A stretch of DNA of 60,000 nt, taken from Owenia fusiformis. Taxonomy: Eukaryota; Annelida; Polychaeta; Sabellida; Oweniidae. The notes under the pieces were generated by a model, which had not been told where the DNA came from, did not search any database, and worked only from the letters and a program-made list of their open reading frames with translations. The position numbers and the translations under genes were made by a program. Each line of letters starts with the position of its first letter. Position 1 is the stretch's first letter. Where the stretch lies: assembly GCA_903813345.2 (NCBI GenBank), contig CAIIXF020000008.1, positions 17,532,822 through 17,592,821 on the forward strand. The letters are read 5' to 3'. This document shows, piece after piece, positions 35,205 to 46,609 of this stretch.

Positions 35205-35405
35205 TAGGCCAGATATATACATGAGGTACAAGTATATAGTCTATAACTAACTTTCATTGCATCAATAAAAGTGAAATTATTTGAATTACCTTTCCGACCA
35301 TTCAACATTACAAAATTTGAATCAATTAAAAATTCTGTAAGCAATACACCGTATGAGTTTTCGCCATAATCAAGGATGTTTCTCGGTGGAACTTCATCCA
35401 CACTT
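35205..35405 (-). pseudogene. LINE endonuclease-domain relic
   Basis: The minus strand reads VPPRNILDYGENSYGVLLTE, then FLIDSNFVMLNGRKG and NNFTFI. This matches the segment of LINE apurinic-type endonucleases that follows the DFNA motif: PPR..LD...N.yG..L..fl......lNGR......FT. Only about 50 residues are preserved, and similarity is lost after FTFI. There is no start and no catalytic DFNA or SDH motif, so this is a broken fragment. The clade cannot be fixed from this length. Confidence 0.65.
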
Positions 35406-35409
35406 GCTA

Positions 35410-36218
35410 TATACAGTACTGTACAATGAAAATAAGTCAGTGGTGTAGGACGAAATAATAGCTTTCCTATGATATATTAACCATGAATTAATCTCTTGTT
35501 CAAGATAATTTCCTGAACAGCTCTTTTCAAAAAGATATAAAAGTATCTTGTGATTCTCTTCAAATTGCGACTAATGGATAAAAATGATATCCTTCAAAAA
35601 TCATAGAACATCCTCTGTTTATAATATAATGATGTCACAATAATATATGATGTCATAATAGTTCAGTGACATCAAAAACAACACACAATACGCATGTTGT
35701 TTTTGACCTTGTGATCTTCAACATTAATGATTTTCCAAGACTATTTACGCAACAATTTATTTGAGCATTAATAGGACATTGCAGTATTTACAAAGTACCA
35801 CCGAGATGCGATTCTAATTCTAATAACAAAAGATAAATGGTTTTTGTATTCGTAAGTACGATTTGAAAAATGATCTGGCTTACATTAGATAAATAAGACA
35901 TGATAACCCAGGGGTAGTTCTTACAACTCAGTCTCTGCCGTAATTGAAAAGAGATGATTTACTATTCAATATATCAATTTGAAATATTTACGGGATGTGG
36001 GTAGAGGCGTCGATACACCATCTTTGATGAAGCCCATTTTAATGGATAAACAATACGATCTCAAATTAAAAAGCAAGATTTTTTAGGGTATTTCCATTCG
36101 GTTGAAACTTGAAACTAGGTGGTATAGGCCAACCTTTCCATACCATAGTTACTACCATAACCTCAAAGTTTGAGAAGGACACAATAGTAGTGCTGAATCT
36201 TTATGGGCTCTTTAATAA
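35410..36218. other. AT-rich stretch without a recognised gene
   Basis: TATGATGTCA(C/T)AATA is repeated near 35627-35660. Nothing else is recognised. Confidence 0.35.
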
Positions 36219-36221
36219 TTA

Positions 36222-37298
36222 TTATCCCACCGAACGAAGTTCGAGAGGGATATTGGAAAGCCTTCCGTCCGTCCATCCATCCGTCCATCCGTCCGTCCGT
36301 CCGTCCGTCCGTCCGTCCGTCCGTCCGTCCGTCCGTCTGTCCGTCCATCCGTCTGTTTGTCCGGGCGATAACTCAAATACCGTTTCACAGATTTGATTCA
36401 AATTTTATAGGCTTATGCCTTATGGGTGTAGGACCTCTGCTTGAGAAGGAATTTTCAATATGGCCACTGAATTCAAAATGGCCACCATTTTTCGTAAAAA
36501 ATGTAATCTTTAATAACTCAAATACTAGTTTGCGGATTTGGTTCAAATTTTATATGCTGATGCCTAGGGACACAGTAGATATGTTCGAGTAAAGATTTTC
36601 AAGATGGCGGCTAGATTTCAAAATGGCGGCCATTTTTCGTAAAAAAACTTAATCTTTGATAACTCAAATACCAGTGAACGGATTTGGTTCAAATTATATA
36701 TGATGATGGCAAGGGACACAGTAGATCTGTTCGAGTTACAATTTTTAAGATGGCCGCTGAATTTAAAAATGGCGGCCATTTTTCGTAAAAAAACGTAATC
36801 TCTGGTAACTCAAATACCAGTGAATGGATTTGGCTCAAATTTTATATGATAATGCCTAGGGACACAATAGATCTGTTCAAGAAAGAATTTTCAAGATGGC
36901 GGTGTGATATTCAAAATGGCAGCCATTTTTCGTAAAAAAAGGTAATCTTTGATAACTCAAATACCAGTGAACGGATTTGGCTCAATTTTATATGATGATG
37001 CCTAGGGACAAAGGAGATCTGTTCGAGAAAGAATTTTCAAGATGGCAGCTGAATTTCAAAATGGTAGCCATTTTTCATAAGAAAAAACGTAATCTTTGAT
37101 AAGTCAAATACCAGTGAACAGATTTGGTTCAAATTTTATATGCTGATGCCTAGAAACACAGTAGCTCTGTTCGAGAAAATTTTTTTAAGATGGCGACTGA
37201 TCTTCAGAATGGCTGCCATTTTCATTTTCGTAATCTTTGGTAACTCAACTGCCCTTCGGTGGGATTTGCTGCTCCGTGGAGTTGCTGTTTTTCTAGTT
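36222..37298 (+). repeat. Longest copy of the (CCGT)n / CTCAAATACC family, with internal ~145-bp tandem units
   Basis: The order is ATTATCCCACCGAACGAAG, a (CCGT)n block at 36265-36356, GGGCGATAACTCAAATACCG, six ~145-bp units and the end TTCGGTGGGATTTGCTGCTC plus GGAGTTGCTGTTTT. The terminal ATCCCACCGAA/TTCGGTGGGAT forms short inverted ends. Each unit carries GTAATCTTTGATAACTCAAA, then AAGATGGCGGC-like and AAAATGGCGGCCATTTTT motifs. The reading frames over (CCGT)n are Pro-Ser-Val runs, not genes. Other copies are at 18575, 22686, 39196, 47279 and the copy split at 45737/55758. Confidence 0.88.
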
Positions 37299-39190
37299 TT
37301 GATATGTGCATTGATATGTCTTCTTATGGGCATCAAGTAACCACTATAGCAATATACATCAACAATAACCCAGATGCGAGTAGATAGTTGCCAGTTTCAC
37401 TACCAGGTGGCTAATTAGGGGCAGATAACATGGCAGGGTATTAGAAATTTCACTTAAACTTGGATTTCAAAAGTTTCAGTGGTTCAATTTTCATATTACC
37501 CTCATGTATCTGATAATTATACAAATTAAAATATGTCCAGGAAAGAAAAATATTATCTGTCCCATTCCATTCAAGAAAAGTTATTTTACTTTTTTTGTGA
37601 TTTTATAACATTACATGGGGTCTATGGGGAATCTCCCAAACTAGAAGTCACATTTTCAAAGAAAATTAAATATTCAAAGTTGATAAACACTTTTTAAAGA
37701 TGTAACTTTACATGTAAATTTTAAATATGATATCACTTTGACTGTATTTTGAATTTTTGATGCATAAAAGATGACTTAAATCAATGTTATCTCTAGTCAA
37801 ATCTAGTCATGAAAGTAAATGAACAAAAGTACCCTGTGCAAGGTGTTTAATTCTTGTATATGTTTTTTATGTAAAACCAGAGATATATCGATATAAAACA
37901 TATGTCTCTGGTAAAACATGCTACACTACTTGTAATTCAGTGAAATTCATGAATTTAGTGTAAAATTCATTACCATTGTAACATATTTTACATTTGTGTC
38001 AGTTATTCCTTAGCTTTGAGATTATTTTCAGATTCCTATTTGACATGGTATAAATATTAAAAATAAATGTTTTAAGTCACTTATTTCCTCACATATTGAA
38101 TAATTATGTCATTAAGGGTGATATTGATGGAAAAATACATTAAAGCATTTATTCTTCATAAATGGCTTCTAAGAGAGGCCGATAGAGGAAGATATCAAGT
38201 TGATTAATTTTGGGGTTCTTGTTTTCTGGCGGCCATTTTGAAGGTCATTCAATTGCGTGATCTCTTTCACGTCATGTACCTTCTTAATTTGAGAATACTC
38301 ACATTATATAGAGTCGATCTCTTTCATATTTATAGCACTTGACACCCTATAGTTCATTATTAAAATTTTTCAGAGAATCTGGAGAGTTTGACGTATCTAT
38401 AGCTGAGAAAATACTTGCCAAAAACCGATTCACTTTTTTTTGGGATACAGAATGTATTATCTGAAACCCAGAAACGATTCTTTATTGTTAGAGCCACTTT
38501 ACTAAAAGGAAAATTTATTTATAGTAAAACTCCTGAGTCCAATAACCAAATCCCCAATAGACAAGAAGGCAAAATGGATGCTTTTATTTTTTTAAAACGA
38601 TTAATCAGCTGAAGTTGGTTAAAAGTAACGTTTGTTGATTTTTCTCGAATGTACTTTAACCTACGCAATAAGCATGTTATGTTACCATAAAGCTGAGAGT
38701 AATAGATACTCATTATTGATGTTTCTTACTATACTTTAATTGAATGTTCAACTTATAGTAACAAATTGTTAGCCCTTAACGCGTATTGCGTAGGAAAAAA
38801 TATGTAATTTATTGCTTAAGATATTTGGAATAAATATCATGAACAAAACAGCCTAAAGGGAAAATTAGTTGGTATTGTAAGAGACAGCTGTAACCAGCAG
38901 AAAATATTGAAAAACGTTCATAATTTTCTTTAATGATTTTTATGTTTTTGTGTATTCCAAATTAGATAGATAATACATAAGGTGGTTTTATGTATTTCAT
39001 ACCTTTTTAAATAACTAATGAACATTAACCAATTATAATTAGTTAATAGCTATATAAACTAATGATGAACATTAGGTTAGAAACTCCAAAAGTTCTGAAT
39101 CTGGAGGCAAGTTCAAAAATCTGTTATGTTTTAATTCTATTCCATGTTAGCCATACTAGTTTGGTACTGCTACTACTGGATTGCATTGAT
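37299..39190. other. AT-rich stretch without a recognised gene
   Basis: A short inverted pair, CCAGAGATAT and ATGTCTCTGG, lies at about 37878-37912. No exon is recognised. Confidence 0.35.
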
Positions 39191-39195
39191 GCATT

Positions 39196-39822
39196 ATTAT
39201 CTCAACGAACGAAGTTCTGTGGGAATATAGTGAAGCCCTCCGTCCATCCTTCAGTCTGTCTGTCCATCCATCTTGAAAATAACTTGAATACTAGTTGACA
39301 GATTTAGAAAGATGTATATTTTTTCAAGATGGCTGCCACTTTAAAATTGGCGGAAATCTTTCGCAAAAATCAGGAAAAAAGCAGAAACTTGTGTTAATTT
39401 TGAGATGTTTTTGAAGTATAGCTTTATTATACTCAAATGATATACAGTATAGAGTATATTGCAGATATTGTATCATTTTTCTGATTCTGGCCTTGTAAAA
39501 TTCAAAATGGCCGCCTAATGTGGGATTTTGCAATAATTTTCTGATCTCTTAGAAGTTTGGCTATATTATACTGAAATTGATGAAATTTTAGAGTAGACAA
39601 TTATGGTATTGTTTTTCTTTATTGTGCCTCAGAAAATTCAAAATGGCTGCCTAGAGCTGGAATTCGCCATTACTTGTAGAGATATCTTTAAGTATGGTTA
39701 CATGGTACTACAATGATCTGTTTATTGATGGGGAGAATGGTAAATATTACATTGTGACAGATTCGTGATTTATATAGTATTGGTTGGGATTTGCTACTCC
39801 GTTGAGTCGCAGATTTCTAGTA
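39196..39822 (+). repeat. Diverged copy of the (CCGT)n family
   Basis: It starts ATTATCTCAACGAACGAAG, with a short CCGTCCATCC block and AAAATAACTTGAATACTAG. It has several TTCAAAATGGC(C/T)GCC motifs and ends TTGGTTGGGATTTGCTACTC. Confidence 0.72.
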
Positions 39823-40036
39823 ACTCATGAGTCTTCCAATGTTGTATGAAAGCAATCACAAGCCAATGGTCAAAAGCAATTCTTCTTTATTTTTGTTTTA
39901 TGGATTTTGTTTTATTGCTGAACATAAATTGATCAATTCGCATAATGGGCATTCAGTTAATATTGACTAATACTTCCAAGAGTATGAAGGATGTCATATG
40001 ATTCACACTGATTACATCATATAAAACTTGTATGGG

Positions 40037-40231
40037 TCTCACTCACTCACTCACTCACTCTATTTAACATATAACATTGTCTATTCTTTGTGCCACTTTA
40101 ATAGCAGCTTTTCCTTATGCTCTTTAACATATAACACTGTATATTCTTTGCTGTCACTTTAATAGCAGTTTTTCCTTACTAGCTCTCTTTAACATATAAC
40201 ACTGTATATTCTTTCCTGCCATTTTAATAGC
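40037..40231 (+). repeat. (CACT)n microsatellite followed by a ~60-bp tandem repeat, three copies
   Basis: (ACTC)n at about 40037-40059 is followed by three units of TTTAACATATAACACTGTAT ... CACTTTAATAGCAG at about 40062, 40121 and 40186. Unit length varies from about 58 to 65 bp. Confidence 0.88.
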
Positions 40232-40980
40232 AGTTTATACTGAATAAAAGTATGTCCCTGACATCTTACTATGGTTTAATGACAGTTTAACAGTTTACTA
40301 ATACATTTGCTCCCCAGGTAGACTGGTTTACGTTTACTGAAGTAGGTGCTTAAACATCAAATTTCAAATAAATTGTTCATAATTTCCCGTCACTTTTCGT
40401 AGTCTTTTTATACATGGGGGAAACCCGGAAAAGTGATCTTATTTTCCGTTATCAATTAAGGGAATAAGGTAATGTCAATGTCAATTTCGTAATGCTTCTC
40501 ATATTTATGTGACATTACATTCCTAGCAGTCCAATATTCAGAATTGGCTTTTCCAAGAAAAGTAATATTAAAATGTTTTTAATTGCTGTCATTATTTTTC
40601 TTTAATTATTTTTTCTACTTTAGGATTGTGCTATTTATTTGGGACTTTGATTTTTTCATATACTGGGTGACCCAAAAACTCTAATTTTGGAATAAATCCT
40701 AATGGGGGTAGAATTTTCTTGTGTGGAGTGTTGAACTTTCAAATGCATGTATATCAGGTATACTGATGATTTAATTCATGGTGCATCATAAGCATCAATA
40801 ACTGATCGAAATTATTTTTACGGTGTCAGGCATGATGTCATGCCGAATCATTCAAAAGTGTAGGTTCAGAAATCTCTCTTAACATACGATAGAACCTGTC
40901 TAATGTTTACACTGAAGGTACTGGCCAAAAGGTTTCTTAATATGTACGTCAATTGGGAAGCCTTCTGAGCTTGTTGTGAA
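40232..40980. other. No gene; unpaired mariner-like end
   Basis: TACTGGGTGACCCAAAAACT at about 40663 looks like an element terminus, but no partner was found. AGAACCTGTCTAATG near 40890 resembles the MITE ends at 10069. No exon is seen before 41205. Confidence 0.35.
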
Positions 40981-40984
40981 ACAC

Positions 40985-41110
40985 AGTCTCAATTCAATTC
41001 AATTCAATTTATTCCTTAATAATATAATAAAATACAGTACATATAAAAGGTTTAACAGGTGACATCATTTCTGATGTTTATACCCGTACATGTTAAAGCA
41101 TAATATTACG
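40985..41110 (-). mobile_element. Probable LINE 3' tail, minus strand
   Basis: Read on the minus strand, the sequence ends in ...AAATAAATTGAATTGAATTG, a tandem (AATTG)n terminus of the kind seen at the 3' end of several invertebrate LINEs. Only about 100 bp of unassigned 3' sequence precedes it. This is a 5'-truncated copy in the intron upstream of the BROX exon. Confidence 0.45.
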
Positions 41111-41204
41111 AATATTAAGAACAAGGTAATCCATTTCTCCATTTCTGTCTACAGTTTTCAGTGTTTAACACACACTTAATGTGCCTTTATTCTTGTATTT
41201 TCAG

Positions 41205-41400
41205 GATTCCCAAGTTGGCAGACTAGTGGAGCAGCCAGAAAAAGGCACAGACATGGATAGTAGAGTACTGAATGCTTACATCCATCAATCTACAGCAGAG
41301 GCCCAAGAGGTCACTTTGGCCAGAGCCATTGAACTGAAACACTCTTCTAGTCTCGTATCTGCCCTTGCTTACGAAACATCGAAAATGTTCATAAACTCAG
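41205..41400 (+). CDS. BROX: Internal exon of BROX (BRO1 domain-containing protein)
   Basis: The 65 complete codons include VEQPEKGTDMDSRVLNAYI, then AEAQEVTLARAIELKH and ALAYETSKMF. They align closely and without gaps to the middle of vertebrate BROX, which has PAEKGRDLESR, AEAQEVTIARAIELKH and ALAYETANFY. BROX is a BRO1-domain protein that binds ESCRT-III CHMP4 and acts at membranes, including the nuclear envelope. The segment lies in the helical BRO1 domain. The acceptor is TTCTTGTATTTTCAG (AG at 41203-41204) and the donor is CAG|GTAATT at 41401. The exon is 196 bp, starts in phase 0 and ends one base into a codon, so the frame does not end here although it stays open to 41486. I found no other BROX exon in the window, so the flanking introns are long or the other exons are short and unrecognised. 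Confidence 0.9.
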
Positions 41401-41486
41401 GTAATTACAATACCCATCCTCCAATTACAGGCCTTCGGAACATGTACCTCCTTCTTCTTGGAAGAAGGAAGGAACATAGTGGATGA
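41401..41486 (+). other. Start of the BROX intron
   Basis: GTAATT at the donor is followed by 86 bp of intron before the satellite begins. The exon frame happens to remain open here, but nothing in it resembles the BRO1 domain. Confidence 0.6.
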
Positions 41487-42366
41487 TCAAATCAAAGATT
41501 AACAGCATAACCAATGGCCTACTTAACTCTCCTCATTGGATAAGGCTGGGTTAAATAATCAAAGATTAACGGCATAACCAATGGCCTCGCTAACTCTCCT
41601 CATTGGATAAGGCCGGGTTAAATAATCAAAGATTAACGGCATAACCAATGGCCTACCTAACTCTCCTCATTGGATAAGGCCTGGTTAAATAATCAAAGAT
41701 TAACGGCATAACCAATGGCCTACCTAACTCTCCTCATTGGATAAGGCCTGGTTAAATAATCAAAGATTAACGGCATAACCAATGGCCTACCTAACTCTCC
41801 TCATTGAATAAGGCCGGGTTAAATAATCAAAGATTAACGGCATAACCAATGGCCTACTTAACTCTCCTCATTGGATAAGGCCGGGTTAAATAATCAAAGA
41901 TTAACGGCATAACCAATGGCCTACCTAACTCTCCTCATTGGATAAGGCCGGGTTAAATAATCAAAGATTGACGGCATAACCAATGGCCTACCTAACTCTC
42001 CTCATTGGATAAGGCCGGGTTAAATAATCAAAGATTAACGGCATAACCAATGGCCTACCTAATTCTCCTCATTGGATAAGGCCAGGTTAAATAATCAAAG
42101 ATTAACGGCATAACCAATGGCCTACCTAACTCTCCTCATTGGATAAGGCCGGGTTAAATAATCAAAGATTAACGGCATAACCAATGGCCTACCTAACTCT
42201 CCTCATTGGATAAGGCCGGGTTAAATAATCAAAGATTAATGGCATAACCCATTGGCTAACTAACTCTCCTCATTGGATAAGGCCGGGTTAAATAATCAAA
42301 GATTAATGGCATAACCAATGGCCTACCTAACTCTCCTCATTGGATAAGGCCTGGTTAAATAATCAA
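41487..42366 (+). repeat. 67-bp intronic satellite, about 13 copies
   Basis: The unit is ATAATCAAAGATTAACGGCA, then TAACCAATGGCCTACCTAAC, then TCTCCTCATTGGATAAGGCC and GGGTTAA. Units are about 95% identical, so expansion or homogenisation is recent. Each contains CCAAT and, about 19 bp later, ATTGG, an inverted CCAAT-box pair, plus ATCAAAG, a TCF/LEF-like core. It lies within the intron just after the BROX exon. Confidence 0.96.
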
Positions 42367-42369
42367 ATA

Positions 42370-43335
42370 AGCATTTGTATCCAAGTTGTGTTAAACTGTG
42401 TTGTGTTAAAGATGCTTTGGGCTAAAGAATATCACTTGCGAAATGAATAGAGAAATGAGCTTGTCTCATACTCACAACCTCAGGGTTATGCCGACAGCAC
42501 CTACTGCTTAGCGTGTTCACTTTCCTTGGCCTGATAAATAATCTTCTATTCTATGTCTTGTTATTGAGCCTTGGCAATTTTTCTCTCAAGACATAACGGG
42601 TTGTTATGATGGTATAGTATTCTAAGTTATTTGCCAGTTCATCGATTCAGTGATTAATTTTGAGTATATCTGAGACAAATGGTGTTAACACGTCTTCCTT
42701 TTTGTTTGATTTAAAGTACCAGCAAGGGTTACTTCTCAATAGATGTGTCAATAGGTTCCTCTCAATCCTGAATTTAATACCTGAAAAAAATTTTTTTCTT
42801 GGGTTTAAAGGAAGTAGATGAGACATAGATGAGTAAAAGAAGCTCATAAGAAATCATCACATTCACAGTTTTAATTTTGTGCCTATTTTCTAAAAAGTCC
42901 AATATGGTTTGGGTTTATTTCTGGATAATCCTTTGAATGCAAAGGGTAACACCCTTTCTCCCTTCTAGGATGTTTACTGGTAGATAGTAAATATCATTTT
43001 ACAATTTTAACAGAAAGTTTAAGTTTTATGTTTTGGGAGGAGATATGAATTTGAACGTTGTATTAAAAGGAGGAGTCTCCACAGAGCCCTTTTTTGGTAA
43101 GTATTGAGATGCGGACTTCCAGGAATAAGGATAAAAACACAATTTTTAAGTACATTGTATCTGTCTATATTAGAGTCAAAAAGAAAATGGAAAATGAAAG
43201 TATTATGTTAAAGGGGCAACAAAGACTTGTGATGAATTAAAAATGATTTTCTTTTTAGATGGAGAACTAGATGGCAATATCAGTTTTGGTTGGCTAATTA
43301 ACCATTCTTTTATATGTAAAAGCTCACAAAAATTA
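42370..43335. other. Intronic AT-rich sequence, nothing recognised
   Basis: No exon matching the next part of BROX is seen. Confidence 0.35.
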
Positions 43336-43338
43336 CTC

Positions 43339-44362
43339 TTTTTGGCTCACACAGTGAGCCTATGGGATCGACCAGGCGTCCGTCCATTGGTCCATCCGTC
43401 GTCCGTCTGTCCGTTGGTCCGTCCGTTGGTCCGTCCGTCTGTCCGTCTGTCCGTCTGTCTGTCAACATTGCCCACATGAATTAAAACGGCTATTCGGATT
43501 GAGTCATATCCACATTCATTTTATGCATATCCATTATGCCTATTTGACCTATCATCGCCATCTCCCAAGTTCGCCTGGTTTCAGAGAAATTGCTGATTTT
43601 GACATCAAAAAGTCGAATTTTCTGTAAATACTAGACACTTTGTTGAAGTAGAACTTTCAAATAACTTGTAGTAGTTGCTATATATGCAACTAATCTCCTC
43701 TGAAGATTTCAAAGCTCTTGGAATTAGTTTTTGGTGTTTACTCTATAAAATTTGACAAAAAGTAGGACTTAGTCATTTTCAGGAAACTATCTCATTTAAG
43801 TCAATGGCAGGTTTTGTGATTGATAAGTTCCTCAAAGTTTGCCTTATACTTGATAATTTCTTGCAATGAATTACATCATTACTAGATTAAAGCATTCCCT
43901 ACATATTGCTCAAAATATGTCAGCATCAAATTTTTACCATTTTTGAGATATTTGACGTGAAAAAACAGTGAAAATAAGTTCTTTTTCAGCTTGCTTCAGT
44001 TTGACCAGATTTTTATTGAAAATCATCTACAAATTGCCAGGAGTTCAAATCTGACATTAGTTTTAGGATTTGACCTTTACTCGACCTACAGTGACCTTCG
44101 AAAGGTCAAAAAAGTTGATTTTTCAAATTGATTTTTGAATGTAAATTTTGGTCAGCTTAATCACAAAAGACCTTACTGAGCTCTGAATATGTAAAATTTT
44201 CAAGGTCAAAGGTCATCAAACTAGGTCACACAACTGTGCTATCTAAGTTTCTCAAAGTTTGAGACTACAAAACCAAATCAATATTTTTGTTTGAAAGTCA
44301 GGATATACATTACTCTGAAGGTTCTAAACTGTGTGAGCACAGGACCGTGGGTCCTTTATTTA
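43339..44362 (+). repeat. Dispersed element beginning TGGCTCACACAGTGAGCC
   Basis: It opens TTGGCTCACACAGTGAGCC, has a GTCCGTC-rich block at 43375-43460, then GACCTTC...GAAGGTCA-rich sequence, and ends GTGTGAGCACAGGACCGTGG. CACACAGT at the start and ACTGTGTG at the end form short inverted ends. Partial relatives lie at 15984 and 24140. No protein is recognised. Confidence 0.75.
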
Positions 44363-44399
44363 ATTTATTGATGAGATAGCCTAGAATAGTGTAGTTAAT

Positions 44400-44462
44400 A
44401 CTTTTTGTAATGATTAATAAGTCAGGTCATGACATCTAGAGTCAATAAAAGATACATATAGA
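44400..44462 (+). mobile_element. 3' fragment of the SINE family at 15541
   Basis: GGTCATGACATCTAGAGTCAATAAAAGATACATATA matches the SINE tail TATGACATCTAAAAGAGTCG followed by ATAAAAGATATATATA. The tRNA-like part is missing. Confidence 0.6.
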
Positions 44463-44469
44463 TTTCCAG

Positions 44470-44642
44470 TTTGATTAATATTAAGATTCCGATATTTAAT
44501 CGAACAATGTAAAAGGTGTAGAACTAGATGGTCCTTTTGTCATCCAGATTGTGATTTAACCTTACAAGGGTGATACTTTGAGTATATCAACATTTAACAT
44601 TGTTCGATTAAATATCGGAATCTTAATATTATATTAATCAAA
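44470..44642. mobile_element. 173-bp MITE with ~41-bp inverted ends
   Basis: TTTGATTAATATTAAGATTC continuing to CGAACAATGT (44470-44510) is inverted at 44597-44642, with five extra bases in the right arm. The spacer is about 86 bp. Confidence 0.8.
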
Positions 44643-44644
44643 GT

Positions 44645-45612
44645 GGACCAGTGAAGTAAGACATTCTTTTATTACATTTCCATGGAGGATTATTTGAAGA
44701 TATCTTTTGAATTTTTAAGATCATCGTTGTGACATATTCCTCTTTCCTTTGTTATCTTCTCAACTGGGAATCAAAACATGGAAGAACTTCTAATATTCAT
44801 GAACAGTTACGCCTTAGATAAAAACATAACCCCTTGTGTTTTGAAAAATGAACTGACTTCTAAGGAGAATGCCATTGTTATTAAGGCAAAAGGGATTTGA
44901 CATAACTATTGAATTGATTCAAATATATGAGATACACTTATAGGCTCCTGGCACTTTGCAGTCTCTATGCTAATGCAGAACCTGGTGATTTAATGCCTTT
45001 TAAACTGATTTAAAGCTTTCTCAACTGATTTAAAGCCTTTTAAATGCTCAGGCTGTTTTCCATACCTTGTAAGAATCCAATGACCTTTTCATAAAATTAA
45101 CTGTAAAGATTTCAATTTTTGGTAATTCTTTAATTTTCAAGAACATTAATAAATGAACTTATGCATCACATATGTCTTATTCACCATGAATGAATATTCA
45201 TGAATTATTCAGGAATATTCATGTGTCAATCATGAATAATATTTCTCCAAAATATTTTATATACCTGATGGAACTGATTTAAGGTGGGTCCATATGGACA
45301 GGACATATAATTTCTCAGGTTAGGAATAAGTAGAACCTTTTTTTAAATGGAGTTATTTTTTTACTGAGTCTGAAAAAACGGTTTGACCCTCATCCCCTTG
45401 CCCTGACCCTGGGATTTTTAAAACATAACATTAACATAACAACATGACACATACATTGTGATAATTCAGGATAACATGTTATGTACAGAGGGTGAATATT
45501 TTTCCCGAAGATAATGCATTCCTCTAAAATACAACTTTACCTTTGAATTAAAATAGTCAAGATATTTACCAGTCTGTAATAGACTACATTTGCAAGAGCA
45601 TTTTTCCTGGAA
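44645..45612. other. AT-rich stretch without a recognised gene
   Basis: A short ATGAATATTCATGAATTATT cluster near 45190 is locally palindromic. Nothing else is recognised. Confidence 0.35.
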
Positions 45613-45615
45613 TAC

Positions 45616-45709
45616 CTTTTGTTTCATTAGTTGATTGCATTCTCTGTTGATCTCCATAGGGAAATTGTTTCTATTTCTGACTGCTTTTAATGCTTCCTGG
45701 GTCTTCATC
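45616..45709 (-). CDS. Weak candidate exon with tektin-like sequence
   Basis: The minus strand reads MKTQEALKAVRNRNNFPMEI, then NRECNQLMKQK. This is reminiscent of the tektin segment around ...ALxxxxxPLxIxxECLxxRE, in filament proteins of ciliary microtubules. The possible acceptor GACAG|G (45711-45710) lacks a pyrimidine tract. The possible donor is AAAAG|GTATT at 45615. The open frame continues to 45466 without tektin resemblance, and the conserved R..R.GIDLV part is absent. It may be a coincidence, a pseudogene scrap or an isolated exon. Confidence 0.2.
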
Positions 45710-45736
45710 CTGTCGGTACTTATTCTTATGTATTTT

Positions 45737-45766
45737 TTATCCCACTGAACAAAGTTTGAGGGGATA
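45737..45766 (+). repeat. Left stub of the (CCGT)n-family copy split by the 10-kb insertion
   Basis: TTTTATCCCACTGAACAAAG followed by TTTGAGGGGATA is the family's start. The remainder resumes at 55758, directly after the insertion. The last two bases, TA, are one half of the target duplication. Confidence 0.85.
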
Positions 45767-46609
45767 CCCTCACAAAAAGATCAAGGGTTTTCGATAGTAG
45801 TACTACCAATGATCAACACCTTGTTCAAGGTGTTGTTCTTCCATAGTCTTGCAACTAATGTTTTCCCTTGACCTTGTCAATGTGTTTAAATTTGTGTTGT
45901 TTGTCTACTGTTGTGGAATGTCAAGGCATAGAAATATTTCTACCATAGTACAATGTCAACACTATGAAAAACTTTAGTTCCACGACTTTTAAATAGAGGT
46001 CAACAATGTTTGATTTTAGTTACCCTGAACTACCAAATAGAGGTCAGTAATGTTAAATAAGAATTTGTCATATGAAGTAGTCATATTAGCAGTAATAAAG
46101 CTCAAACTAATTATAATTCAAATGTGGAATGTGCTACTATAATTGAATGTGACCTTTTCATTGAGTTGTCATTGAGGAAATTGAGAAATATTTATTTTAT
46201 TTAATTTCACGTTAAACAGTCGAAAGTTCAGACTACTCACCTTAGTGCTGTTGAGATTTTTGTGAAAACATGCTAAATAGTTTTTGTACTAATCATTCAT
46301 AAAAGGTTTTAAATTTATCTTCGGTATCATGGTAATGATTTAAGAACAAGCTCAGGTGGACTACACATAATTACACATACTCTTATGATTTGACAAACTG
46401 GACATTTTGATCTTTAGGCATATTAGATGCCATATCACTGAGTGTTCTAATTAACATAAAATGAGTAAAATAATAATCAGATGACCACTTATTTACGGCA
46501 TTATGTCTATAATTTTCCTAAATTAAGCAAACTGATTGAACACACATGCATGGTTTAAAAAGGTTTTGATTCCAAAGTAAAGTGATGGCTGAAGAGCAAA
46601 AACAAGTTT

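Noticed and set aside
36109-36592. Frames rich in PSVRPSVRPSV
   Set aside because: They are translations of the (CCGT)n block of a dispersed repeat; the same occurs at 43375 and 47320.
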